Numbered from the stretch's first letter, positions 1 through 8,589 are shown. The stretch is 64,000 nucleotides of DNA from Closterium sp. Naga37s-1 (GCA_947471745.1 CANJKZ010000080.1:2817001-2881000); one strand, 5' to 3'. Numbers and translations are program-made. Notes: a model not told the origin generated them from the letters alone.

Positions 1-420
1 CCAAGGCACTCCAGCCTTGTGATCATCAGCGCTTTTGTACGATGCTAGGTCTTGTGCCTACTTGGCCTCACTTGCTCACTTCTTGACCTAGCTTGTACTG
101 TGATCTATATATACCTGCACTTGCTTGTTTACCTTTATATATATGATCCTGCATGTGAACTGGCCTTGTGGCCTTGAACCTGTGCTCGGAATATGTGGTG
201 ACGTTGTGATCCACCCTGAGCTTGCTTTGCTTTGCTTTGCTTGACTGGTCTTGTGACCCCTTGTTCTCCCCCACTTTGCCTTTGGGGGTGTGTCAAACTC
301 ATATGCTATAGTCTATCTAGGCTGTAGTGGGGTAGACACTATAGGGTACAACACTTCTAGGTTTCCTACTTGTACCCCCCTTGTTCCCTAGTCAAACCAT
401 TCCTTGTTCTTATTTTCACA
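1..420 (+). mobile_element. 3' end of a Ty1/copia element
   Basis: Bases 2-90 encode the last residues of a copia RNase H domain (KALQPCDHQRF, then HLLTS and a stop), matching the ends of the copia elements at 33.1 and 47.9 kb. A 3' untranslated stretch and a purine/pyrimidine tract ending GGGGGTG at about 290 follow, then a 130 bp LTR at 291-420 that starts TGTCAA and ends TTCACA. The element body lies left of the window. It sits directly inside the reversed LTR that starts at 421, so it is the younger of the two. Confidence 0.85.
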
Positions 421-519
421 GTGGGAAGGTTGGATACAAGTACAAACCCTAGAATGTGTTGTACCCCATATGTGCTACCCCACTATAGCCTACATAGGCT
501 AAGTCATATAAATCTGACA
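421..519 (-). repeat. Reversed partial copia LTR bordering the L1-domain gene
   Basis: The 99 bp are the exact reverse complement of the first 99 bp of the LTR at 33328-33457 (99/99 by eye). The remaining 31 bp are displaced to the left by the copia insertion ending at 420. The TG end lies at 519 and is followed by AAAAG at 520-524. CTTTT, its complement, follows the CA end of the other LTR at 33458-33462. The pair therefore reads as the 5' and 3' LTRs and the two target-site duplications of one insertion, now in opposite orientations. Confidence 0.9.
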
Positions 520-1088
520 AAAAGAAGGGTTTAATAATTGTTTTATCGCCATTTTGAAGAAATAAGCGTGTCAGAGAGCTTCTATATTTTTTTGTTTTGT
601 TTTGGGGCCAGATATTACGAGATTGGTTTTGCGAGGGTCTTCCATTGGGCATTGACATTGTGGTGGAACCCTGATTACGCATATCCTTTTATACACGTCG
701 TAGCAAGGCAGCAGAATGATTGAAATGGTGGCAAGGGTTTTGCGATAATATCGTCAATCGGTCTCTGTTTGGGTAATGACGCAGTTGTTGAACCCTGAGT
801 AGGAGCATGGGATATTGGCTTGTCGTTTTATTCGTGTCGCAGCAAGCCAGCAATTTTCTCACTGAATGCCAGAACTGACGACTTCTCACCCAAATGCCTG
901 AACCACGCGGACCCACGCGGACCATGCGGACCCATGTGGCCCTACGCGGACCTACGCGGACCCAGGCGGACCTACTGTGTGAAAATTCAATCAGAAAAAA
1001 CTGCTCTACCCCACCTCAAGCTCCTGCTACCCCATCCTACCCAACCCTACACACTCCCCACTCTTCCGCTCAACTCGGGGCATTTGTA
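520..1088 (+). other. Intron-like sequence of the split L1-domain gene
   Basis: No gene or exon was recognised here. The stretch lies between the AAAAG target-site duplication (520-524) and the first exon-like copy of the L1-domain gene. It carries a short tandem run of CGCGGACC-type units at about 897-975. If the inversion model is right, this is part of intron 1 and was continuous with 33458-33511. Confidence 0.5.
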
Positions 1089-1720
1089 ATCTCAGCACAA
1101 ATCGATAAAGTCACAGGCACAGCAAAGCTTCGCACCAAGTACAAACGATACGAGGCCAAGCTTGTGACGTGGCCTACTTTCGCACTCCCACCCCACCTCC
1201 GCATCTCCTTCCTAGAATCACGCAGGGATTAGAAGGTGAATATTCTAATCTAGCTCCATACCAAACACTAGCAGTACGAGGCAAAGCGACTTAACTCGCC
1301 CTATTCTCCTTAACCCCCACGCACTCCCCCCCACATTTGCCACTCCCCAGGGTACAGGCGGCAACACCAAGGTGATCGGCCTGACCAAGCTGCGCGCCAA
1401 GAGTTGTTATAACTGAAGGATCGTAGTGGACAGGATAAGCCTTGCTAGGTATGTAAGAGAACCATGAAGTCTCTGTAATGACCTTGTTGATGAGGTTTTG
1501 AAAGAACAAGATGATTATAAGATAGGAGTACAAGAATATAAATATGTCAGAATGTTATTCTCTAGCCTGTAGTGGGGTGCTCTATAGCGAGTAGAACCCA
1601 TCTAGGGTTTGCTATATGTATCCTCATTGCTGCTAGTGAAACTCACCTTCTTCTCCTATTTCTCTTTCATATAACCTAAAACCTAGCTATGGCTTCTTAG
1701 CTTAAGCTCCTATCTTCACA

Positions 1721-1967
1721 TGGTATCAGAGCGGTCTCGGGTTCGAATCCCGGTGTATGCACATGTTGGCCATTGCCACTGTGCTCAATCCTGGGCCTCC
1801 CAGTGTGGGGGGGTGTCAGTAGAGCTACACTGTGAGATCCCCGATCGATCCTTGGGGGGGTTACAGGCGCGTTTGCCTGGGGGGTTATGGGCGCACTGAC
1901 CCGCTACTGAAACAAGCCCTTTTATCCCAATGGTCTAGTGGTTGGGATTCTGACATGGTATCAGAGC
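1721..1967 (+). other. Duplicated primer site with tRNA-like flanks
   Basis: TGGTATCAGAGC occurs at 1721-1732 and 1956-1967. Directly after the first is a T-arm-like stretch with the B-box core GGTTCGAATCC (about 1739-1750). Directly before the second is an A-box-like stretch, TGGTCTAGTGG (1931-1941). Around the second site, TCTGA (1949-1953) and TCAGA (1961-1965) can pair across a 7-base loop, like an anticodon arm. The two tRNA-like halves are in permuted order, so this is not a functional tRNA gene. Confidence 0.5.
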
Positions 1968-2430
1968 TGTTACGCTCTTGGCCTGTGAGCCCATCTGCTT
2001 CCGCTGCTACTACTCTGCCTAACGCGCGCCTCGAGCGCGCGCCTGCCTGCCGCGTGCCTATGGCGCGCGGCCCTTTTTTCTTCCCGCCGCGCGCTCGTGG
2101 CGCGCGGCGGTTTTCTGACCGTCGGGCGCCCCGTGGCGCGCGGCGGTGCCTCGCCCCGGCCCTGCCCCGTCGCCCGCCGCGGCTCTGTCGCGGCCCCACG
2201 TCGCGGCCCCCCCCGTCGCGACCCCCCGTCGCGGCTCCCGTCGCGGCCCCCCGTCGCGCCCTCTCGTCGCCCGACGCCGCCCCGTCGCGGCCCTGTCGCG
2301 GCGCCGCCCCGGCCCTGCCCCGTCGCCCGCCGCGACTTTGTCGCGGCCCCGTTGCGGCCCCGTCGCGGCCCTGCCCCGACGCCTGTCGCGGCCTCGTCTC
2401 GGCCCCGTCGCGGCCCCGCCCTGGCCCTTT

Positions 2431-2502
2431 TCCCGTCGCCTGTCGAGGCGACCTGAGGGGGCCGCGCGCGGCCCCCTCAGGTCGCCTCGACAGGCGACGG
2501 GA
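2431..2502. repeat. Perfect 72 bp palindrome
   Basis: Two 36 bp arms, 2431-2466 and 2467-2502, are exact reverse complements with no spacer. The arms begin TCCCGTCGCC and end GGCGACGGGA. The palindrome lies in the GC-rich leader of the young copia derivative, next to tandem GTCGCGGCCC-type units. Confidence 0.9.
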
Positions 2503-4211
2503 GGGGCAACTTGGGGGGGCCCGCGCGTCGCCCCTTCTGCCGCCTGCTCTGGCGCCCGGGGGCAGGACCGCGCCTCGGCTCCTCCTTTCTTCGTCGCGGC
2601 CCTACCCCCCCCCCCCCCCCTCCCCCCCGTGCATTCCGTGGTGCTGGGGGTGTGGGGTGCAGAGCGTGGGGGTGGCGGGTGTGGGGGTGGCGGTTATGTG
2701 TTCCTCCCCTTGCTCCTCCTCCTCCCTTGACTCCCACTGCTGCAGCTGTCGCTGAGGGGGGTGGGTGTGTGGGAGCCTAGGGTTTAGGGCTTAAAGGGGG
2801 TGCTGTGGGAGTGGAGCTAGGGTTTGAACAGGGGGTGTGTGAGAGGGGAGTGGGGCAGTTGGAGGAGGTTGTGTGAAGGTAGCTGTCTTGTCGCCTGCAG
2901 CGCCTGTAGTCCGTCGCCCTTGCTTCGGTAGCCAGTGAGCCTGTTGCACCAGTCGCCAGTGGGTCCGTTGCTCCTGCCGCTCGTCTATAGCCGCGGAGCC
3001 AGTCACTCCAGTAGTCCGTCGCCCTTGCTTCGGTAGCCTCTGAGTCAGCCGCTCATGTGCCCGTGCCTCTGCAGCTTCAGTCGTTGCCTCCCATCTTCTC
3101 TCCCTCCACAGTCTCTCCTCCTCCTCACTTGCCCTCTGTGATTAGCTCTAACTTTGCTTACCTTTGTGAACTCCTGCTCTATACCTGCTTGCTCATTGTA
3201 CTGATTACACCCCACTTTGGCTATGGGGGTGTGTCAGAATGTTATTCTCTAGCCTGTAGTGGGGTGCTCTATAGCGAGTAGAACCCATCTAGGGTTTGCT
3301 ATATGTATCCTCATTGCTGCTAGTGAAACTCACCTTCTTCTCCTATTTCTCTTTCATATAACCTAAAACCTAGCTATGGCTTCTTAGCTTAAGCTCCTAT
3401 CTTCACAAAATAGCAATCCTAGCTAGCCATGTACTCTGAGGGGTACATTCCCTTATTATCTGAATTACATTGCTACAGTAACCACGCCTATTGCCATTCT
3501 TGACAGTTACCACGTTGCATCTCGTAACTGCCTCGTGCGGTTACTGGTCAGTCAAGGGTCACGACCATTGACTGTCTTCGACTGTTGACCTTCGGGTGAC
3601 CCTCGACCTTTCGCGTACTCTATATGAGCTATTGCGGTACTGATACAGGCGCTTACTTCGTTATGAAGTGACGCGAGAGTGGAGGACCTTCGGGAATGCT
3701 TACGATAACCTTTCGGTTATTCCAAACCAAGTACAAGCAGTACGAGAGCATGTGCCTTAACATGCCTTAAATCCCCTCCCACCCCTCTCCTCCTACCCCA
3801 TATTCACTCCCCAGGGTTCAGCAGGGGTCACAAAGGTGGTCAGCCTGACCAAGCTGTCCGCCAAGTACAAGCAGTACAAGGCGAAGCCCCTTCACATGTC
3901 GTTTTCTCCCTACCCCCCCTTCCCCCCTCCTCCACACCGCCACCTTCACTCCCCAGGGTTCAGAAGGGATCACCAAGGTGATCGGTCTCACCAAGCTACG
4001 CACCAAGTACAAGCAGTACGAGTCCAAGCAACAACTACTCGACATAATCCACCAGCTTCCCCCCCTTATTGGCACGAAGTTCCTCTGGAGGAAGAACCGC
4101 CAACCAACCACACGCAGTACGATGCCAAGCACCTCAACATGCCTTATTCTCCATTCCCCCTACCTTCCCCCCCCCCGCCCCCCCCCCTCTTCTTCACCTA
4201 CCATTTCTCAG

Positions 4212-4742
4212 GGTTCAGCAGGGGTCACCAAGGTGATTGGCTTAACGAAGCTACGCACCAAGTACCAGCAGTACGAGTCCAAGCGGCAGCTACTCGGCTC
4301 CTATGACCTCATCCTAGACGATATTGACATCATCCACCAGCTTCCACCACTTATTGGCACAAATTTCTTCAAAAAGAAGAAGCACCCGATCCCTGTGAAG
4401 CTCGGGGGGAAGGACTGGGCGAAGCGTGTAAGAGAGGCATGCGATAGCACGTACTTGTATGTGAGTGGGGGCATGTCGATGAGCGTGCGGGCGGCGAGGT
4501 TTGGCATGAGTGAGGAGAAGATTGTGGGGAACGTGATGGCTGTGGTGGCGGGGGCGGTGGAGCATGTGCCGAAGAAATGGAAGAATGCGAGCTCGTTGCA
4601 TATACGCGCCACGGATTCGCTCGCTCTGCCGATCTACATGGCAGAGGTTGATTTGCCGACGAAAACGGCTGTTAAGGTGGTTGGACGGAAAGGGGATGAG
4701 GAGGGAGTGGAGAGGGAGGAGGGAGAAGGGAGGAGGGGATAA
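4212..4742 (+). CDS. Ribosomal L1-domain protein, C-terminal exon (split gene)
   Basis: This is the main C-terminal exon of a eukaryotic ribosomal-L1-domain protein of the RSL1D1/Cic1/Utp30 type, a nucleolar family that acts in 60S ribosome biogenesis and binds pre-rRNA. It begins after a TCTCAG acceptor and reads G-S-A-G-V-T-K-V-I-G-L-T-K-L-R. Family landmarks follow: LLGSYDLIL, LPPLIGTNFFKKKKHPIPV, STYLYVSGG, EEKIVGNVMAVVAG, PKKWKNASSLHI and DSLALPIY. The frame stops at 4740-4742. The same frame then continues to 4877 with an acidic tail ending KGFGGKFVRE. Alternatively, splicing near 4674-4785 would give a basic tail (GKVAVVKAKKPKVV), so the true C-terminus is open. No N-terminal exon lies upstream on this strand. 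It is on the opposite strand at 33512-33835, so this copy is probably non-functional unless a second allele is intact. Confidence 0.8.
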   Translation, partial: GSAGVTKVIGLTKLRTKYQQYESKRQLLGSYDLILDDIDIIHQLPPLIGTNFFKKKKHPIPVKLGGKDWAKRVREACDSTYLYVSGGMSMSVRAARFGMSEEKIVGNVMAVVAGAVEHVPKKWKNASSLHIRATDSLALPIYMAEVDLPTKTAVKVVGRKGDEEGVEREEGEGRRG

Positions 4743-4877
4743 GGAGGTGGGGAAGGGGAAGAGGAGAGGAGGGAGCACAGAGGGCAAAGTGGCAGTTGTA
4801 AAGGCCAAGAAGCCGAAAGTAGTGAAGATGAGGCTGTCGACTTGAAGGGCTTTGGTGGCAAATTTGTCCGGGAATAG

Positions 4878-5419
4878 TAAGATCATGAATGTTCATGTAT
4901 CAAATGTTTCATTTAGACGATTATGAAATAGCCGTAGGTGAAAAGTTTGAGTTTAGTTTGGCTTCAACTCTGTTGAGCCACACTTCTCATCTTGCCAACA
5001 CACCCTTTATCGGGTACAATCTCACGTGGAGCGACCAGTTGTTCCGGTAACCCTTCTCGCGGAAGCTCGCATGGGGGGCTGGGGTTGCTGTTTCTGGAAT
5101 TTCGCCATCCATCCGCTCCATGTTCGATCAACTCCACCCTTCATTCTCATTCATTTGCATTCGCTTTCGCTATTTTCCAGGTTTCCGCTGCATGCACTGA
5201 TTAGCTGTGCATGTCGCCGCATCTCCCAGCGTCCCTCGCGCCACGTCCTGGCTGTTCTGGGGACGAGGCTCAATGGCTTCATATCCTATGCCTACCGGCG
5301 TAGGCTGTAAAGTGTGTGTTTTGTTTTCCCGCGGTTCCTGATCCCACATAGTTTTCTCCTATGGTGGGTCTGATTTCCGGCTGTCGTGGCGCGAGGTTGG
5401 TGTTGCGTGTAGAGTCGAC
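4878..5419 (+). other. Intergenic region upstream of the first zinc mini-gene
   Basis: The 3' flank of the L1-domain gene and the probable promoter and 5' leader of the first RING2-like gene lie here. Short open stretches in several frames have no recognisable domain. No clear TATA box or repeat was identified. Confidence 0.4.
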
Positions 5420-5821
5420 ATGAACTCACGCCAGCGAACCTACGAACTCCAGACCTCTCCCACCAAGGTCGGAATTCAACGATTTCTTAACTTGCTTCGC
5501 GGTCGTTCTTCTTTCTCCAGTTTCTGTGTCATGCGCGGCATCGTCAATCGCCCTATTTTGCCCTTGACTTCCGTGATGCCTTTTTTCTCTCTCTCTCTCT
5601 CCTGGCCTCGAGTTGACCCGCAGGCGTTGAGCAGGATGGAGGTACCGGCCCTGCGCGCGTGTCTGAGGTGTCGCACGCTCATCATTCACCACGAGGGCTG
5701 CAAGTACGTCACATGCCAGTGCGGCGCCACCTTCTGCTTCGCTTGCTTGCAGCCGTGGGATGAGTGCAACACTGACCATAGCGGGCCCTGCGCTGCGCCA
5801 GTTGCACCCCGCCAGGGTTAA
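5420..5821 (+). CDS. Small RING2/IBR-like zinc protein, copy 1
   Basis: A two-exon model gives 81 residues: exon 1 5420-5467 (MNSRQRTYELQTSPTK), intron 5468-5623 (GT to CAG, with a CT-rich tract), exon 2 5624-5821. Residues 29-57 have Cys spacing C-x2-C-x9-C-x4-C-x-C-x4-C-x2-C (CLRC, EGC, TCQCG, FCFAC), the pattern of the IBR/RING2 modules of plant RBR ubiquitin ligases. C64, H68 and C72 could supply more zinc ligands. No RING1 or full RBR is present, so it is either a stand-alone zinc module or the remnant of a larger protein. The model is supported by copy 2 downstream, which has the same exon lengths (48 and 198 nt) and the same phase. Ubiquitin transfer is not shown; C42 sits where RING2 has its catalytic Cys. 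Confidence 0.7.
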   Translation: MNSRQRTYELQTSPTKVGIQRFLNLLRGRSSFSSFCVMRGIVNRPILPLTSVMPFFSLSLSWPRVDPQALSRMEVPALRACLRCRTLIIHHEGCKYVTCQCGATFCFACLQPWDECNTDHSGPCAAPVAPRQG

Positions 5822-6526
5822 TTTCTGCTCTGGGGTGAAACAAAGCGAGGTGAAGGCAAAAAACTACCGCAGTAGGTTAGGACATTGTTTGTAGGTGTTG
5901 TTGAGGCTTGTGCAGTCTACAGGAGGTGCACGATGTGAGCTGGCATTGCAGTTTGCTTTGTGTAATTCATAAACAATGCAGTCCTCAAAACGTTAAAAAA
6001 ATATGTAATTACTCATAGATATACTTGAAAGTAGCTTCTGCATTATGCTAACAATTAAAATTTTGTTCTAGAAATGTCATTGCTAATTTCATTATTTTTT
6101 TCAGACAGAAGGCCTTTACACCAAGTTGCTTGCGCTAGCGAGGTTGGGGGTGTAGGCCATTCTGGAAAACCATCTTTAGCGCGTACGATTTTTCAGCCTT
6201 TAAGTGTTTGCTTCAGCGCCACATTGGTTGGATTGTGTGCTTTCGCTTCATCCCAGGTATCACCAGGCCGTGGTTTGCCATTCACGCGCTCCAAGCCTTC
6301 CCTAGGAAACCATTTTTTTGACATGTCGATGTCGCCAATGGCTTCCACTCGAAGTGGTCGAGGCTCTCAGCCTCCAGATTATGCATCCTATTCCTAATTC
6401 TGGAAGCGTATTTTAACCCGCGAATGCCCTGTATTCTGTGATTAACTCGCTGTCATGGTGTTGTCTCAGCTGCATTTCCTTGCGGACGTCTCTTAGCGCC
6501 TGGTCTTGCAGGAAGAGAGCGTCAGC
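5822..6526 (+). other. Spacer between the two zinc mini-genes
   Basis: About 700 bp of AT-richer sequence. A 107-codon open frame at 6074-6397 has no recognisable domain and no counterpart near copy 1. Most of the stretch is probably the copy 1 3' region and the copy 2 promoter and leader. Confidence 0.4.
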
Positions 6527-6893
6527 ATGAATTCAAGGCAAAGAACATACGAGCTTCAGACTTCGCCCACTAAGGTTGGGAGAACACATTATGTTTTATT
6601 TATCTCGAATTCACTTATTTCTCTTCCTTGTAATTTTTAGCGGTCTTTTGGCTCTTACAATAGCAACGGTCCTGCTTCCTTTCCCTTGCTCGCAGGTGCT
6701 TAGCAGGATGGAGGTACCCGTTCTCCGTGCGTGCGTGAGTTGTCGCACACTTATTATTCATCAGGAGGGCTGCAAGTCCATCACATGCACGTGTGGCTCC
6801 ACCTTCTGCTTTGCTTGCCTCAGACCGTTGGATGTGTGTGGCACTGACTATTGCGGACCTTGTAACGTGCCTGTTGCCCCACGACAGGGGTAG
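6527..6893 (+). CDS. Small RING2/IBR-like zinc protein, copy 2
   Basis: This is a tandem paralogue of the gene at 5420. Exon 1 is 6527-6574 and encodes the same 16 residues as copy 1 (MNSRQRTYELQTSPTK). The intron is 6575-6695 (GT to GCAG), and exon 2 is 6696-6893. The 81-residue product keeps all seven Cys of the core (CVSC, EGC, TCTCG, FCFAC) and ends in the same PVAPRQG. The downstream ligands differ: copy 1 has C64-H68-C72, while this copy has C64, Tyr68, C69 and C72. Synonymous changes and the unrelated intron suggest an old duplication with the protein held by selection. The function is unknown; the fold suggests zinc binding and possibly a ubiquitin-pathway partner. Confidence 0.7.
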
Positions 6894-7074
6894 TTCCAGC
6901 TCTTAAGGTAAGTTGTCCCCTTCCCATCTCAAATGAAGTACTTGCATTCATGTGTTTGAATGTTCTAGCATCTCAATCAGCATCAGTCTGACTTTCTTCC
7001 TGACTACAGAGTCATCGTTTGCCTTCGTTTATGCCAGCCATACCGTCCGTTATGTATGGTAATGTTGAAATTTA

Positions 7075-7214
7075 GGGCGACATCAGGTTGCACATTTCTA
7101 GCACGTTCACATTACAGTTTCGCACGGTGAAAAGCGGTTTTCACTGTTTTTCACCGTGACGAAACCAAGTTGACCACAGTAAGCGTACAGATGTTGTGCA
7201 ACCTGACGTAGCCC
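7075..7214. mobile_element. Foldback MITE with TTA target duplication (Harbinger/Tourist-like)
   Basis: The inverted ends run from GGGCGACATCAGGTTGCACA at 7075 to the complement of GGGCTACGTCAGGTTGCACA ending at 7214, 18 of 20 positions matching. TTA flanks both sides (7072-7074 and 7215-7217). An inner inverted repeat at 7117-7165 (GTTTCG...CGAAAC around GGTGAAAA/TTTTCACC) continues the foldback. The size, TTA duplication and GGGC ends fit PIF/Harbinger-derived MITEs. There is no coding capacity. Confidence 0.7.
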
Positions 7215-7643
7215 TTAGTGCAGATTGTTTCTGTACCGTTTGTCCAAATCTTTGCCCTCCTCCATTGTGCACTTGTGTGCAGAACGAGGACTAGCAGCAT
7301 AGTCAAGTATCGATCAAGAACATTCAAACGGAGCTAGACGATTGAAGACATTGTGTCCGCTGGAATAACAGGGGTTAGTTTTTTCTTTGTGGATTGCATG
7401 AAGCATTGTTGTGCAGAGTGAGCTTGAAATTGTACAATGTCCTTCCAACGACGGAAACGTTCTTTAGAGGGTACTGGTCGCACAACAAGTTTCGTCCAAG
7501 TCCGATGTGCCAAGTGGATTCGTAGAGTTTGGCAGACGCTGATTGGGCAAACTACATTCATTTTACTATATAATTGGTCAGTTAGACATTAGGCTAATTA
7601 CAACGTGGCTCGGATCTGTTACTCCGAATCCTGATTCGTCCAA
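7215..7643. other. Noncoding stretch between two foldback elements
   Basis: AT-rich sequence with only short open frames, none recognisable. Nothing else was identified. Confidence 0.4.
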
Positions 7644-7647
7644 TTAA

Positions 7648-7904
7648 AGCCGGTAGCCCAAATTGCACAACCTTTAAAAGGCTGACGCGAGGGGGTTTTG
7701 TGGTCTGGGTTTAGGCGAAAAAAATCCGAATTCGTTTCTTTCGTTGTTTTCGCCAAAGCCAGCCCCCCTCGTATTCCGCCCTGGGGGTTCGTTCAGTTCC
7801 CGAAGTCCCAAATTGCAGGCTCGTTTTTTTTCAAAGCTTGCTAACACTAGTTCGTCAAGTTTTAAAAGGTTGACCCGCGCGGCCCGCAATTTGGGCCGCG
7901 GGCT
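7648..7904. mobile_element. Foldback element flanked by TTAA
   Basis: Left end AGCCGGTAGCCCAAATTGC (7648) and the complement of the right end, AGCCCGCGGCCCAAATTGC, match at 16 of 19 positions. TTAA lies on both sides at 7644-7647 and 7905-7908. The 257 bp interior has no coding capacity. TTAA duplications are typical of piggyBac-like transposons, but the termini are not their usual CCC type, so the family is only a guess. Confidence 0.5.
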
Positions 7905-7959
7905 TTAAAGCCCGGGTACAGCATGGTAATTTTCAAGTTCAAGATTCTTGAACTTGAAA
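7899..7959. repeat. Two adjacent perfect palindromes
   Basis: CGGGCTTTAAAGCCCG at 7899-7914 is a perfect 16 bp palindrome across the right edge of the TTAA-flanked element. TTTCAAGTTCAAGA at 7931-7944 is repeated inverted at 7946-7959 around a single T. Together with the GC-rich arms at 7878-7885 and 7893-7900 this is a dense hairpin cluster. Confidence 0.8.
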
Positions 7960-8589
7960 TCGCAAAAAACAGGGTTACCCTACTTGTTTTGAAGAAACTC
8001 TCGCAACCCCAGGCAATCGTCCTGCGACAACGGAACCCGAGTGCCCAAAAACAGAACTGACGCGATGATCGCCAACCATATGCACTGTTCACCACTCACA
8101 TAACTTGCTTACCAAGTCGTACTCATAGATTAGGAGGCTCCAAGGCAAAAACTAGCGCTAGTTGGCAAAAGCGAGTCGTTGTTAGGGCTTTTTTTTGTGC
8201 GGAAAAAAAAAATAGGTATCCACATCAACCATCTTAGTCAGTGCACGCTCCGATTTCCCCCTCACGTCGCCGGTCTCGTGTTACAACCCGTTCACCCGCA
8301 GCACTTACGTTAGTGAACAATCGTCGCGTTACTCGCGCCTTGCTTTCAAGCTCGCGTCGCATAAGATGTTCTTTTCACACTTGCTGTGGTTCAGCCTCGC
8401 GTCCCGATTTTACCGTTTTAGGCACGGGTCGCTCACGCGAATGCCGTACAGGTTCGCCAGACGCGCGCTGCCGTTAGTCTCAAATGTTCCCCCTCGTCGG
8501 CCGCTCTTTTCCACGTCATACCGCTTTCCTCGTCGCCCGCAATTTCCCTCATCTCCCTCGCCGACCCTCGCCGCCCTCGCCTCTGCTTG

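Larger units (their letters stand above)
1545..3407 (+). mobile_element. Young non-autonomous copia-type LTR element
   Basis: LTRs of 176 bp at 1545-1720 and 3232-3407 are identical by eye and are flanked by AAATA at 1540-1544 and 3408-3412. A primer site TGGTATCAGAGC (iMet type) follows at 1721, with a second copy at 1956. The polypurine-type tract before the 3' LTR resembles that of the full copia elements in the window. The interior is a GC-rich repeat-filled leader (about 2030-2760) and short simple sequence, with no integrase or reverse transcriptase. It looks structurally whole but non-coding, and recent because the LTRs match. Confidence 0.9.
1402..3726. mobile_element. Unclassified insertion in an exon copy, with nested copia derivative
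   Basis: CCAAG occurs at 1397-1401 and again at 3727-3731, and the exon text resumes exactly after the second copy, so this is a 5 bp target-site duplication. Without the nested element (1545-3407) and its duplicated AAATA the insertion is about 457 bp. Its ends show an imperfect inverted match (TTGTTATAACTGAAGG against TTTGGAATAACCGAAAGG, reversed). No coding sequence was seen. It may be a short terminal-inverted-repeat transposon or a solo LTR, and the TG/CA ends do not abut the duplication cleanly. Confidence 0.6.
1089..4211 (+). repeat. Tandem degenerate copies of an L1-domain exon start
   Basis: At least six partial copies precede the complete exon at 4212. They lie at about 1109-1161, 1258-1286 (partial), 1351-1401 continuing at 3732-3745, 3815-3886, 3957-4098 and 4107-4130 (partial). 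The better copies read T-K-V-I-G-L-T-K-L-R-T-K-Y-K-Q-Y-E, and three follow a pyrimidine tract ending CCCCAG, so each carries its own potential splice acceptor. The copy at 3957 extends further into the domain (DIIHQLPPLIGTKF). They look like repeats of intron end plus exon start rather than separate genes. Whether any is spliced into mRNA cannot be seen. Confidence 0.8.

Noticed and set aside
1739-1955. A functional tRNA gene
   Set aside because: The A-box-like and B-box-like parts are in the wrong order and over 170 bp apart, and no complete cloverleaf lies in one piece.
1832-2780. Arg/Pro-rich open frames in the copia derivative
   Set aside because: They lie in the GC-rich leader and overlap on both strands; stops are rare because of base composition.
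1402-3726. Calling the outer insertion a solo LTR outright
   Set aside because: TG/CA ends exist but do not sit next to the CCAAG duplications, so the class was left open.
6074-6397. 107-codon frame between the zinc mini-genes
   Set aside because: No domain, no counterpart near the first copy and no splice logic; likely chance.
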